Shown: positions 10,701-19,947 of the stretch, in pieces
Layout: each line of letters starts with the position of its first letter
Numbering within the stretch: position 1 is the stretch's first letter
Assembly (NCBI GenBank): GCA_002503285.1
Contig: DARI01000003.1
Location: 1 to 59,091, forward strand
Direction of reading: 5' to 3'
DNA length: 59,091 nucleotides
Source: Euryarchaeota archaeon UBA557
GTDB lineage: Archaea; Thermoplasmatota; Poseidoniia; Poseidoniales; Thalassarchaeaceae
Program-made: the position numbers and the translations under genes
The notes under the pieces: model-generated
What the model was told of the DNA's origin: nothing
The model's database searches: none
Seen by the model: the letters and a program-made list of their open reading frames with translations, nothing else

Positions 10701-11128
10701 ATCCATATTTGCATAGTATATTGCCCGGAACCTGAATACAATTTCGCTCTAACATATACTGTAGTACCTCCAATTGCTGTCCCATTTGAAGTTACAGAAT
10801 CAAGTGCACCTGTACTAACGCTAGTATCAATCCAGGATTGGTTCTGATCATACAAATATAAATCAAAATCTGATCCCATGGGGCTTGTAAGGTCAACCGA
10901 TATCCCCATATTATTTGGGATGCTAATTGAATAATAATCATCAGTATCATTGGCACTTAAGTTACCATAATAAATTGCATCAACAGCATTTAGATTGCTA
11001 GCGGTAGATGCAGAGTTCCCCGCATCTGCGCCAGTGCCTGCATCATTTGCAAGTACTAAGCCAGAAACGCTCGAAAATATCAGTAATATTGTAATTATAG
11101 ATACTTGAGGTCTAATTTTCATATTCAT
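7748..11128 (-). CDS. PPC-domain / TSP3-repeat surface protein with membrane anchor and WxWD tail
   Basis: Read from ATG 11128, this is about 1126 residues; a TTG at 11152 would add 8. It has a signal peptide (IITILLIFSSVSGLVLA). Residues of roughly 25-530 hold four or five PPC-like beta modules separated by NQNDA-x-GGDA linkers. Residues of roughly 531-1010 are TSP3 repeats. A transmembrane helix lies near 1029-1049 (VLIPISLMIIVIISMIVF). The cytoplasmic tail is acidic and ends with PGWLWDPSEEKWVPEE, a Trp-rich terminal motif. It lies 41 nt downstream of the 3-hydroxyacyl-CoA dehydrogenase gene in the same direction, so it may be co-transcribed. The architecture parallels its neighbour at 2363-7477, suggesting an ancient paralogous pair. 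Substrate and partner are unknown. Confidence 0.88.
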   Translation of the reverse strand: MNMKIRPQVSIITILLIFSSVSGLVLANDAGTGADAGNSASTASNLNAVDAIYYGNLSANDTDDYYSISIPNNMGISVDLTSPMGSDFDLYLYDQNQSWIDTSVSTGALDSVTSNGTAIGGTTVYVRAKLYSGSGQYTMQIWIINNNNNPCNTNQNDANTGGDASDTQSSGLSLNSINGTYYGCSDNSSDEYDWYSISIPNYHSISAELMWNNTNVDLDLHLFDSNGTYLDYSYDYNPENISSGSADIGGTTVTLLVRAFTGGDNYTLMIYFDNISNSQVYNQNDANSGGDVSGDFSSAYNINGNSSYLGWISDSGDVNDIYSISIPEQFGLEATLSWNGSGIDFDFGLFDQYENLISSSFYANPEFVESGATNVSNTTIFLVVQAGNGEGNYSINLTLINQSSILAFNQNDAYSGGDAGGDFTNSTNINAPNGTTFWPGYLDDSGDEYDFYTVFVPTDYAISATLGYPTNNAFALGIYENNNNQIDYSLTGQSPESVSTNGTGIYVGNSIVTVEIWAYYGSGEYNLTLSIFSLDLDGDGYYDEIEINCGSDPNDFSSTPLDTDADGQCDILDEDDDNDGIDDSNDSFPTDPNESSDIDGDSIGDNSDLDDDGDGWSDLDESECNSDQLDYSDLPLDTDSDLICDIVDEDDDDDGYLDINDAFSLDSNEWLDTDYDYVGNNADEDDDNDGFNDELEDICLSDSLISSSIPLDTDADGICDELDEDIDGDGTPNDIDSSPLDSTESIDTDGDGIGDNADTDDDNDGYSDSFDVFPLDQYEWFDFDGDSVGDNSDLDDDGDGWSDLDESVCLSGQFDTTSQPLDFDDDHICDIQDSDDDGDGILDDFDPFPLDPMEWSDLDGDGIGDRADIDDDGDSWEDLVEPNCGSDPEDFNSFPADFDLDHICDILDLDDDNDMVMDEEDTFPLNPKESNDIDGDGIGDNSDTDADGDNWPNSAEIICNSDLYDKISVPDDYDGDWTCDIIDPDDDNDLYLDIDDLFPLNAGEWQDLNKDGLGDNKYPLSIFDKAKLNSNVLIPISLMIIVIISMIVFTKKQDSEEPLLEYEDVEKIEIDDVTEIQPEKLLSEDNDNDGDVDLMMINDETNKLEKFDEYPGWLWDPSEEKWVPEE

Positions 11129-11169
11129 GCCTAAAGGCCCCAAGAATTTCAAGTTTGGTAATTTATTTA

Positions 11170-12018
11170 TTAATATTGATAAAATCCTTTACCTGATTTT
11201 CTACCCAGTTCTCCTTTCTCCACCATACTTACCAACAAATTTGCAGGTTTATATTTCTCATCATTAAATCCTAAGTATAAGACGTTCAAAATATGCAGCA
11301 GAGTATCTAGACCTATTAAGTCGGATAGGGCAAGTGGCCCTATTGGATGATTCATCCCTAACTTCATTATTCCATCTATTGCTTCAGGATCGGCAACTCC
11401 TTCCTCCAGAGTTAAAATTGCCTCATTTAGCATAGGACAAAGTATCCTATTACTTACAAAACCTGGAGAATCATTACAAGATAGAGCAACTTTACCCATT
11501 TTAGTAGCAATTTTTACGACAATTTCATTTACATTTTTAGTAGTCTTGGTGCCATTTATTATTTCTACTAACTTCATTATTGGTACTGGATTCATAAAGT
11601 GCATACCTATTACTGAATCAGGCCTATTAGTAGAGTTGGCTATTTCATCAATACTGATACTAGAAGTATTAGAAGCAAAAATAGTATTTTTTTTACATAT
11701 TTTATCTAAATTAGAAAATATTGATTGTTTAAGGGCGAGTATTTCGGGCACTGCTTCAATAACTAAATCTGCATTGGATACAGAAGACATTTCGGTATTA
11801 CAACTAATTAATGAGAATGCTGAATCGGCTTCTTTTCTAGATAATCTTTCTTTTTTGACTAATTTATCTAATGAATTTTTGATATTGAGAATACCTTTTT
11901 CTAAATATTCCTGTTTAATATCCACTATCACAACATTAAATCCTGCACAAGCTGCAACTTGAGCAATTCCATTTCCCATTTGTCCCGCACCTATGACTCC
12001 AATTAGTTCAACAGACAT
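11170..12018 (-). CDS. 3-hydroxyacyl-CoA dehydrogenase (3-hydroxybutyryl-CoA dehydrogenase type)
   Basis: This cytoplasmic enzyme should oxidise (S)-3-hydroxyacyl-CoA to 3-ketoacyl-CoA with NAD+, a step of beta-oxidation or of butyryl-CoA metabolism. From ATG 12018 it has 282 residues, the normal length of single-domain family members; longer starts add an unlikely 14-residue extension. The Rossmann motif GAGQMGNG is at residues 10-17. The catalytic His140 lies in GMHFMNPVPIMKLVE, with the partner Glu at about 152. SPGFVSNRIL and the C-terminal GRKSGKGFYQY are classic family signatures. It sits 62 nt after the subtilase gene and just before a surface-protein gene. The acyl-CoA dehydrogenase at 18.2-19.5 kb could supply the same pathway. 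Chain-length preference cannot be read from the sequence. Confidence 0.93.
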   Translation of the reverse strand: MSVELIGVIGAGQMGNGIAQVAACAGFNVVIVDIKQEYLEKGILNIKNSLDKLVKKERLSRKEADSAFSLISCNTEMSSVSNADLVIEAVPEILALKQSIFSNLDKICKKNTIFASNTSSISIDEIANSTNRPDSVIGMHFMNPVPIMKLVEIINGTKTTKNVNEIVVKIATKMGKVALSCNDSPGFVSNRILCPMLNEAILTLEEGVADPEAIDGIMKLGMNHPIGPLALSDLIGLDTLLHILNVLYLGFNDEKYKPANLLVSMVEKGELGRKSGKGFYQY

Positions 12019-12080
12019 AAACAGTCCGAAACGTATTATGGGAATTAGTCTTCCCATCAAAGATTAATAATAAGGGAAAA

Positions 12081-15000
12081 CTAATCCCTTCTCTTGGATG
12101 TCACAATATTTAATGCGGTTGCCATGAATATAATTATAGAAATTACAATAATCCAATTTAACATAGGGCCTTTATTCTTTATATCATCTTTTACCCATTC
12201 TCCCCAATCTTGCTTTGTTACATCTATGGAATATATAGCCTCATTATTAGCATCATCAATAGTTTTACCATTTATTAGATATATCCCTGAATCTTCAGGT
12301 ATAGAGATATTTAGTGAAAACTTTTCAGATATAGGGCAAATAAATTGAGAATTATCTAAGATAGTATTTATTTCAACTAAAAGTCCTGCTTCACACGTTC
12401 CTTCGATTTGTTTTAATGAATTAAGTGGCGAATTGCGATAGTCCCTTTCTGAAAATGAAAAAATTGGTGATTTAGAGTCCCTCTCCAGTGATATAAAATA
12501 CTCATCAATCTCATCAAGAGACATAATTTCTATAATGAAATCATTCATACCTTCCAATAGATCTAATTTTAGAATTACATAATCATCCCCCGGAGGTATA
12601 ATATTAACGATATCTGTATCCGTTCGGTACCATCGGATCTCTTGAGAACCTTCTCTTAGCAACTCAACTTCTAAACTGTCTGTAGAAACTAATCCTTCAT
12701 TAATATCTGCCGATATTAGTGAATCATAAAGAGACGGGTCAAGAATCATTAATTTACATTCAATAAATGAGTTGATATTTTCATAATAAATAGTTAAATC
12801 TATGGCTTTGAAACAAAATAAATGGTTTCCAGTCCTATTTAACTCTAAATTAAAATAACCATTTTGGCCTTTAGCAAAATAAATTTCTTTGCCATTTAAT
12901 GACAATGTTACGTTAACTTCTTCAGATGCCCCCCATGAAAGATTTTGAATGTGGCCATTCAAAAATGCATTTTGAGAAGGAAATAATGACCAATCCACAA
13001 TTGGTAAAATTGTATCAAATGATACTAGCCAATTTTCAATTTTAGAATTATTGGCCCAATCAATAATTTCAATTGAGAAATCATATTCACCATTTATAAG
13101 TTCAGAAATATCCATAAAAATTATAGCATCCAAATCTGAACCATAATTCATTATCCCTTCGATAGGATACCCAGATGATTCATTGAAAATTTCTGGAATA
13201 ACTTCAGTGTAGATGCATTCCTCGAAATACCCTATAGAATTGATGCTTTGTAACCTTACGCACAGTTTTTTATAATCCACAGGAATATTTATCCATAATT
13301 CGCCATTAGTTATATTCAAGGGAGCAGGGACGTCATTTATCTGATATTCAAAATTATCTTGATCGAGGATTTTTAGAATATTAACATCATTTACTTCGGG
13401 ATCATATATAATTTGAAAGTTCCTAGAATTTATGTTTCCACTCATATCTGATGAATTAAATGAAAAAATATTTGAATTTGGGACATAATAAAATGGCAAA
13501 TAACCATCTTCGGAAGGATATTGTCCAATTTGGACGACTGTTAAGTCAAGCGTAATCTGAGCACTACCATTCCCATCCAAAGATATTAGTTCATTATTCA
13601 TAAAAAATGTTGCATTAGGTTCAGTAATAATTTCTATAGTAATATTTTGTTCATTAGTAATCGTGGGCAATCCAATTACAAATAGTTCTGGAGCTGTATA
13701 ATCAACATATATTGAAATGTATGTTTCATCATAATTTCCATATTTATCGTGGACTGATGCCTTGTAATCATGCCATTGTTCAATATCAGGTACTGAAGAA
13801 TTTATTGTGACTTCTCTAAATGTAATATTATTCAATGAAGTATAATTTTCATAATTCCATGATTCAGTAATGTTGTAAATATGGCCATTAGTAGTAATTC
13901 CAAATGCTGAGTTTGCAAATAGTTGCCCAGTTCCGTTGCTTAATGCCTGACATTCAATATCGTCAAGAAGAAATCCAACACCGATATCTATTACGTGCAT
14001 TTGAATGTCAATTAATTCATTTGTATAGGTCATATTGGTTGGGCTAACGAATGTTATTTCGGGATCAGAATTTACTAATTCATAATTATAAGGTAAACGA
14101 AAATTTATATTTCCTTCGATTAAAATATCTACAAACCCTAACCAACTACCTTCCATCTCGGGTATGTCAAAGTCAAGATTTACTTCCAAAACACTAGAGG
14201 GAACTGCGCCTCCAAGTTCATTGGCCCCATCAGGCCATAATTGATTTATGGATTCAACGGAAAGAAGGGATTGATTCAATACCCTTAATTGATCTCCACC
14301 TACTATTTCAGCATCTAACCAAAACTGCACTGAATTTCCAGGTACTGACCATCCTAAAACTGCAATTGAATAATTGCCATCCTCGGGATTAGATACTGTG
14401 ATTGATTCCGCGGAAGACCCACTCCAGGAACGTGCAATTTCTTCATCTGAAGTATAATTTCCATCATCATTAGAATCTCTGAATAAATACAAATCTAAAT
14501 CTGCATCATCATAAGCATCCATATTAATTGAAATTTCGGAAGTATTTTCTAAACTTAGATTATGCCACCAAGAAGCATCCATTTTATTGGACCCATCATC
14601 AAAAGCAGTTTCATTATCAAAATTTATAACATTATTCCAACCATATGCATCCACTGTTTCAACAGGTAAAGGAATTGTTGATAGAAGATACAAAGAATCG
14701 TTACCACTGCCTTCGGACCAATCTAAAACAGTTCTTTCGAGTCCGGAGTCTTCTGCCACTATATATCCAACTGATATGTTAAGAGGATTATCATTAGTCT
14801 CTACTCCGTGTAATGCCGTATGGAGTACCATTTGATGTACTCCTTCTGAAACCGGTACTGCAAATACTTCCTGAGAGCTATCTGTATATGTGCCCCAATT
14901 ATGTTGCCCGCTGCCTGCGTGATTATTTGTCGATCGTGATTCTATAAAAAAAGTAGAATCTCCATATGCATCTGTATCTTCCTGAGAATATCCATGTGCA

Positions 15001-18000
15001 GTCTCAGATAACCAAAGTACATCGATATCCGTATATGGATTATCATCCCAATTGACATCTAATATTGCCATTCCACCAGTATCTAGTTCCGCAGGCCAGT
15101 CAATAGTTAGGAACCTCCAATCCCCACTCTCTGCACGCCAATTCCACCTTGTGGCACCACTTATCCAAGATTCCGTATACAAAGTTTGATTCGAAGTATT
15201 ACCATCCAGTGGTTTGGGCAATAATGAAAATGGACCTTCCCAAGGAATATTTGTAACTATTGGTAATTTCCAATTATTCTTAAAAATAGTAAAATTTCCT
15301 TCGGAATCAGGTAATAATGAGTTAATATCTAAGCCTTGTTGATACAAACCAGGATTTGTACCTTCTGGTATTGATATATTCATCATAATCAAATTAGATT
15401 GCCCCCCGGGAATCATATTCTCGCCAATTATTGTAATCCAATCATCAGTCACCAGTCCGAAAGTAGTCCAATCAACTTCAATTCTTACTGGATCTTCATC
15501 TGAAAATTCATCTACTTGCCTCCAAACTCCTAAAATTAAACCATCACTTGCATCTTCAAAAGGCAGTCCAACTCGAACTTCAGCTTGTGGCCCATTGGAA
15601 CGCCAATTAGTTACTTCCTCCATCTCATTTGACTCGGTCCATTCCCCAGCATCAACCATCCCATCATTATCAGTATCATTATGAAAAATACCATCGGAAT
15701 CATAATCAGTCCATCGATAAATTTGTAAAAATACTCTTTCGTGAGTTATTCTTTGGTTATTAGGATCAAATGCAGGATACTCAATCGTTGCACGAGCACG
15801 AAGTTGAGTAGTTTCTGGATCAATTTGAATTGAATCATTACCACTTATGTGCAAAGGTATCAGTAAATCCGGCTCATTACTTTGATAACCATTCCAAGTA
15901 TCATTAGTTCCATTATCACTGCCATTGCCAAAACTATTCCAAACCAGAATATTATGCTCCAAAGGAGCAAATTTTGTAGGATTGAAATCCAACAATATAT
16001 CTGATTCTCCTGAATTAGTAAACTCTATTTCAACTTCTTGAGATTCACCTGGCTTGATAAAATTAATATTTGCATCCCTGTGTAAGCCTTGAAATGCCCC
16101 GGTATTCCATTGAGCAGGACTGGCCCACCATGTACCATTATGGCCATCTAACGTCGAAATCGCTCTTGAAGCATTAAACCAACCTCCACCCTGAATAAAT
16201 GGTTCATAACCTCGATCATCAGAAGTAGACAATACAAAATCTCTAAATTCTTGAGACTTTGGATATTCATCATTATTTGAAACCCAAGCCTCTGCGACTA
16301 ATGCCATCAATCCTGCCACTATTGGAGTTGCTAAGCTAGTTCCGCCCCAAGTTGTCCAAGCAGAATTAGAAGAATCATAGGAATTAAGAGGCATATCTCC
16401 TGTTGCTGACCAACCAACAGCGACAATATCAGGATCCATTCTTCCAACCACATTAGGGCCACGATTTGACCATGGTGCACTCTGCCCCCATGAATCACTA
16501 GATTTGCTACTAAATGCACCTACTGAGAATATACCGTGCGCTGCTCCAGGGACTTTTGTAGTACCAAAGCCATGGCCTCCATTTCCAATTGCTACTGCAT
16601 AAGAAGTATTTTCATTGTAAATTCTAGTTAACCAATCTAGGTACAAAGAATATCCATCGGAACCTGAATCATCTACAGATGAATATCCAAAAGAAAAGGA
16701 TCCAATATTCGGCTGATCCGGCGTAGTAGGATCGCCATCATATCCTTCTGCAATAAACCTCCAGCCATCTAGAGCATGCCCTCCAGAATAATGATTGCCT
16801 ATTGAGGAGATTGTAGCATTTGGCGCCATTCCTTTTATTGATCCATTGGCAACAATTCCTTGGGCCGCTACGGCACTAGCACACAACGTCCCATGATTTC
16901 CAGATTCTAGCATAAATAAAGTCAAATTACCGGAACCTGGTATTCGATTAGAGTATCCATGCCTAGATGCATAGGTTTCAGTATATGGGGCACCATTAAT
17001 GCCGTCAGCTACCCAATAGACTAGTCCTGCAGATATATCCCATAAACCATCACCATCAACATCTCTTCCTGAAGTTTCTTCACCCGGCCTCATAGGCGTT
17101 TCATTACCAAACCAATTATTCAAATCTATGTCAGGATAAACGGTCTCATATAGACCTGAAATACGATCATCAACAACCAATATTGGAACATCTCCCCCGG
17201 CCTTATTTCTTAGTGTTGGATCTGGATGTTCTCCGAGATGATAAATTCCAGATAACGAAGAATTAATTCCAGTAATATTATATCCAGAATTATCTAAAAT
17301 TCCATTACTATCATTATCAAAATCCATAATTGAGGTATTTGCATACCAAGTATTAGTTTGAGGATATGCTGCGCCATCGACGAGCCAATAATACATACTG
17401 TTGTGATCTAACATCAAAGGCCAGCCGGCATATTCTGAATCAACATAATCAACTCTAGCTTGGGTGCCATTTAAATCTGGATGACCAAAATCAACGCCTG
17501 TATCAGCAACTGCTACGACCATATTCTCACCTGTATAACCCATTTCCCATGCATCATTAGCACCATGAATTTCGCTAGAACGTACTGTTTCTGGATCAAA
17601 TTGCGGAGGAATTTCAGATGTTTGAATATCATATGATTCAGGTGGACGTTCGGCATCAATTAAAGCAATTAAACCATTTATGGATTGTAATTTATGAATT
17701 AAATTAGATTTTACCCAAAAGGTCCTATGATTTATTTCACCATCATTCGGCTCATCATAAGAAAATATCTCACCCTCACTAAGTGGCTTTTGCCTTTCAA
17801 TGGCGCCATATTTATGTTGCCAATCATTTAAAATCTTCAATGACCAAGTTATAGCAGTTACTCTAACCTCTTGTGAACCCAAAGATATTTTATCAGAAAT
17901 CGAAGTATCGATCCATGGATCTGTATCAGGAATAATTTCTGAAGTACCATTAATGGAGTTAAAAATGGTAAATTCTCTAACATTTATTGAATCATCATTA

Positions 18001-18068
18001 TTGGGGATTGATGATAGCGGGCAAAATAAGATCAATGAAACCATAAACAATGATTTCATGCTCTGCAT
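12081..18068 (-). CDS. giant pyrolysin-like subtilisin-family (S8) protease, membrane-anchored
   Basis: This is an exported serine protease of about 1995 residues from ATG 18068. ATG 18059 is also possible, and in-frame codons reach 18134. A signal peptide follows the start (LFMVSLILFCPLSS). The catalytic triad is visible: Asp189 in VVAVADTGVDFGHPDL, His392 in SGNHGTLCAS and Ser578 in GGTSLATPIVAG. The roughly 200-residue Asp-His spacing is far longer than in subtilisin. It includes a VYPDIDLNNWF segment and a DVDGDG loop, as in pyrolysin-type enzymes. The rest is a long series of beta-sandwich and PPC-like modules, with one short DxDxDG stretch near residue 800. A C-terminal helix (IIVISIIIFMATALNIV) and basic tail anchor it in the membrane. 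The likely role is degradation of external protein or maturation of surface proteins. Confidence 0.92.
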   Translation of the reverse strand: MQSMKSLFMVSLILFCPLSSIPNNDDSINVREFTIFNSINGTSEIIPDTDPWIDTSISDKISLGSQEVRVTAITWSLKILNDWQHKYGAIERQKPLSEGEIFSYDEPNDGEINHRTFWVKSNLIHKLQSINGLIALIDAERPPESYDIQTSEIPPQFDPETVRSSEIHGANDAWEMGYTGENMVVAVADTGVDFGHPDLNGTQARVDYVDSEYAGWPLMLDHNSMYYWLVDGAAYPQTNTWYANTSIMDFDNDSNGILDNSGYNITGINSSLSGIYHLGEHPDPTLRNKAGGDVPILVVDDRISGLYETVYPDIDLNNWFGNETPMRPGEETSGRDVDGDGLWDISAGLVYWVADGINGAPYTETYASRHGYSNRIPGSGNLTLFMLESGNHGTLCASAVAAQGIVANGSIKGMAPNATISSIGNHYSGGHALDGWRFIAEGYDGDPTTPDQPNIGSFSFGYSSVDDSGSDGYSLYLDWLTRIYNENTSYAVAIGNGGHGFGTTKVPGAAHGIFSVGAFSSKSSDSWGQSAPWSNRGPNVVGRMDPDIVAVGWSATGDMPLNSYDSSNSAWTTWGGTSLATPIVAGLMALVAEAWVSNNDEYPKSQEFRDFVLSTSDDRGYEPFIQGGGWFNASRAISTLDGHNGTWWASPAQWNTGAFQGLHRDANINFIKPGESQEVEIEFTNSGESDILLDFNPTKFAPLEHNILVWNSFGNGSDNGTNDTWNGYQSNEPDLLIPLHISGNDSIQIDPETTQLRARATIEYPAFDPNNQRITHERVFLQIYRWTDYDSDGIFHNDTDNDGMVDAGEWTESNEMEEVTNWRSNGPQAEVRVGLPFEDASDGLILGVWRQVDEFSDEDPVRIEVDWTTFGLVTDDWITIIGENMIPGGQSNLIMMNISIPEGTNPGLYQQGLDINSLLPDSEGNFTIFKNNWKLPIVTNIPWEGPFSLLPKPLDGNTSNQTLYTESWISGATRWNWRAESGDWRFLTIDWPAELDTGGMAILDVNWDDNPYTDIDVLWLSETAHGYSQEDTDAYGDSTFFIESRSTNNHAGSGQHNWGTYTDSSQEVFAVPVSEGVHQMVLHTALHGVETNDNPLNISVGYIVAEDSGLERTVLDWSEGSGNDSLYLLSTIPLPVETVDAYGWNNVINFDNETAFDDGSNKMDASWWHNLSLENTSEISINMDAYDDADLDLYLFRDSNDDGNYTSDEEIARSWSGSSAESITVSNPEDGNYSIAVLGWSVPGNSVQFWLDAEIVGGDQLRVLNQSLLSVESINQLWPDGANELGGAVPSSVLEVNLDFDIPEMEGSWLGFVDILIEGNINFRLPYNYELVNSDPEITFVSPTNMTYTNELIDIQMHVIDIGVGFLLDDIECQALSNGTGQLFANSAFGITTNGHIYNITESWNYENYTSLNNITFREVTINSSVPDIEQWHDYKASVHDKYGNYDETYISIYVDYTAPELFVIGLPTITNEQNITIEIITEPNATFFMNNELISLDGNGSAQITLDLTVVQIGQYPSEDGYLPFYYVPNSNIFSFNSSDMSGNINSRNFQIIYDPEVNDVNILKILDQDNFEYQINDVPAPLNITNGELWINIPVDYKKLCVRLQSINSIGYFEECIYTEVIPEIFNESSGYPIEGIMNYGSDLDAIIFMDISELINGEYDFSIEIIDWANNSKIENWLVSFDTILPIVDWSLFPSQNAFLNGHIQNLSWGASEEVNVTLSLNGKEIYFAKGQNGYFNLELNRTGNHLFCFKAIDLTIYYENINSFIECKLMILDPSLYDSLISADINEGLVSTDSLEVELLREGSQEIRWYRTDTDIVNIIPPGDDYVILKLDLLEGMNDFIIEIMSLDEIDEYFISLERDSKSPIFSFSERDYRNSPLNSLKQIEGTCEAGLLVEINTILDNSQFICPISEKFSLNISIPEDSGIYLINGKTIDDANNEAIYSIDVTKQDWGEWVKDDIKNKGPMLNWIIVISIIIFMATALNIVTSKRRD

Positions 18069-18156
18069 ATTATTGTGGAATAATGCTTCAGCCTTTACGC
18101 TACCGCAATTTCGACCCGTCATATACAAATTCAAGTAGTGCTACGGATGGACGCGA

Positions 18157-18229
18157 AGTCCCGTAGTGTAGTGGTCCATCATCTCAGGTTTTGGTCCTGG
18201 GGACCCTGGTTCGAATCCGGGCGGGACTA
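18157..18229 (+). tRNA. tRNA-Gln (anticodon TTG)
   Basis: The 73-nt cloverleaf has acceptor stem AGTCCCG/CGGGACT, anticodon stem TCAGG/CCTGG around the loop TTTTGGT (anticodon TTG at 18191-18193), and T-arm CCTGG-TTCGAAT-CCGGG. The discriminator is A. CCA is not encoded, and no intron is seen. It is divergent from the subtilase gene and lies 8 nt from the end of the acyl-CoA dehydrogenase gene. Confidence 0.96.
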
Positions 18230-18237
18230 CGCAAAAA

Positions 18238-19464
18238 TTACCCATCTATATTGCTCGAATTTTTTGCTAAATCTCGAGTGATATTTTTGTGATGGCCTTC
18301 TAATGTACCGCCGCCAATTTCCAGAAGTTTGGAATCCCTCCATAATCTTTCGACCACATATTCGCCGACATACCCATACCCGCCCATAACTTGAATTGCC
18401 CTATCAGCTATATTTTTTGCTGCAGTAGTGGCAAATAATTTGACTCCATCTGAATCCAATCTATTACCTGCCATAGATAAATTTGTATTTGCCGCAGTAT
18501 CATATATGTATGCCCTCATAGCACGATATTCAGCATATGATTCACCAATATGCCTTTGAATTTGGCCAAAATCCCTAATTTGATTGCCAAACGCCTCTCT
18601 TTCACTTGCATATTTATTCATTGCTGACAAACTCCTTCGTGCTATCCCTAACGACATTGCTGCTAATGCTATACGTTCAATTTCTAAATTCCTCATCATA
18701 TGAATCATTGATTCTCCTGGATTACCCACGACATTTTCATTTGGTACAATACAATTGTCGAAAACTAATTCTGCAGTATTACTAGCCCTCATGCCAGCCT
18801 TATCATATATTTTTTGACCTACACTATAGCCTTCCATGCCTCTTTCGACTAAGAAAGTAGTAAGTTCTGCACGACCTTTGGAGTCCGTACCAGTACGTGC
18901 ATAAAGCCAAACAATATCTGCAGGAGTTCCTGAATCATCTATTGCCCCATTCGTAATCCACATCTTATTTCCATTTATTTTCCATGAGCCGTTATCTTGC
19001 TGAATCGCACTTGTTTGCATTCCAAGGACGTCCGTGCCATAGCCCGGTTCACTCATTGCCATACAGCCTATCCAATCTCCACTGCATACCTTTGGAAGAA
19101 TACGTGATTTTTGTTCATCACTCCCATTTTGAGCCAGATTATTAACCATTAATTGTGCATGTGCAAGGTATGCAAGGCAGAATCCTGGATCAGAATAAGA
19201 CAATTCCTCATTGACAATAGCAACTGCGGTGGAATCCATGCCTGCGCCTCCATACTCTTCTGGGACCGAAATACCTAGAAGTCCATAATCACCTAATTTC
19301 TTAAATAAGTCGACGTTAAATATTTCTTTCTTATCATATTCAAGTGCTTGTGGCTCAACTTCTTTGATTGTAAAATCACGTACCATCTCCCTCAGCATAG
19401 AATGTTCTTGAGTTGGGTTGGCAATATCATTAAGGTTCCATTCGCCGTTCATTAATATGGCCAT
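18238..19464 (-). CDS. acyl-CoA dehydrogenase (isovaleryl/long-chain-like active site)
   Basis: This FAD-dependent dehydrogenase, 408 residues, introduces the alpha-beta double bond of an acyl-CoA. Family signatures are SEPGYGTDV (about 138-146), GNKMWITNGAIDDSG (165-179), the REAFGNQI helix and the C-terminal VVERLWRDSKLLEIGGGT. Medium-chain enzymes have a catalytic Glu in YEGT at this last site, but here the sequence is GGGT. Instead Glu263 in NLEIERIALAA aligns with the catalytic Glu of isovaleryl-CoA and long-chain enzymes, so it belongs to that active-site class by my reading. The substrate could be branched-chain (leucine catabolism) or another acyl-CoA. ATG 19464 is a clear start. No electron-transfer flavoprotein gene is in the window. 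Confidence 0.93.
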   Translation of the reverse strand: MAILMNGEWNLNDIANPTQEHSMLREMVRDFTIKEVEPQALEYDKKEIFNVDLFKKLGDYGLLGISVPEEYGGAGMDSTAVAIVNEELSYSDPGFCLAYLAHAQLMVNNLAQNGSDEQKSRILPKVCSGDWIGCMAMSEPGYGTDVLGMQTSAIQQDNGSWKINGNKMWITNGAIDDSGTPADIVWLYARTGTDSKGRAELTTFLVERGMEGYSVGQKIYDKAGMRASNTAELVFDNCIVPNENVVGNPGESMIHMMRNLEIERIALAAMSLGIARRSLSAMNKYASEREAFGNQIRDFGQIQRHIGESYAEYRAMRAYIYDTAANTNLSMAGNRLDSDGVKLFATTAAKNIADRAIQVMGGYGYVGEYVVERLWRDSKLLEIGGGTLEGHHKNITRDLAKNSSNIDG

Positions 19465-19500
19465 GGAGGGTTGTCCTATGAGATATTCGGATACATATGC

Positions 19501-19905
19501 TCAATTATTCCAAAATGCGGAATCTTCCCACGGTAAACCAACTGCAATACCAAGTAATTCCAATACTATAAAGTTCCATATCAAATAGACTACAATAGAC
19601 AAACTGAATACCATTAGAGTCGTATTAATTATCCTATTTTTATTTTTCTTAGCATCATTGAGTGTACAAATCCCCTTATTTCTAAAAAATAGAATCACGC
19701 CTACAATCAATAAAACGAATGATATTGAGTAAAGTAAATATCTAAATGATGAGTAATATAATTCATTTGAAAGTGAATCTGCTGCGACTATTGCGGATGA
19801 TCCTGCAAATAATACCCATATAATTGAAGGTAAACAGCATAAACTGGAAATTACTGCAGATATCCCTACCAAAGGGGCTAATTCTACAATGTCATCTCTC
19901 GCCAT
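19501..19905 (-). CDS. small membrane protein with vicinal cysteines (MerT-like?)
   Basis: This 134-residue protein starts at ATG 19905 and has three predicted membrane helices: about 14-42, 52-75 and 90-115. The first carries a Cys-Cys pair followed by proline (SSLCCLPSIIWVLFAGS), and another Cys follows the second helix (RNKGICTLND). A vicinal Cys pair plus Pro in the first helix of a three-helix protein recalls mercuric transport proteins of the MerT family, but similarity elsewhere is weak. It lies between the asnS and acyl-CoA dehydrogenase genes in the same direction, with small gaps. A metal or thiol-related function is only a guess. Confidence 0.72.
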   Translation of the reverse strand: MARDDIVELAPLVGISAVISSLCCLPSIIWVLFAGSSAIVAADSLSNELYYSSFRYLLYSISFVLLIVGVILFFRNKGICTLNDAKKNKNRIINTTLMVFSLSIVVYLIWNFIVLELLGIAVGLPWEDSAFWNN

Positions 19906-19947
19906 GCTTTGGCTAGGTAGGTTGATTGATATTAAGTAATGTTTTTT

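Noticed and set aside
18069..18134. Longer start for the subtilase up to 18134
   Set aside because: It puts about 22 polar residues ahead of a normal signal peptide and approaches the divergent tRNA-Gln gene. ATG 18068 or 18059 gives a proper signal sequence, though this is not certain.
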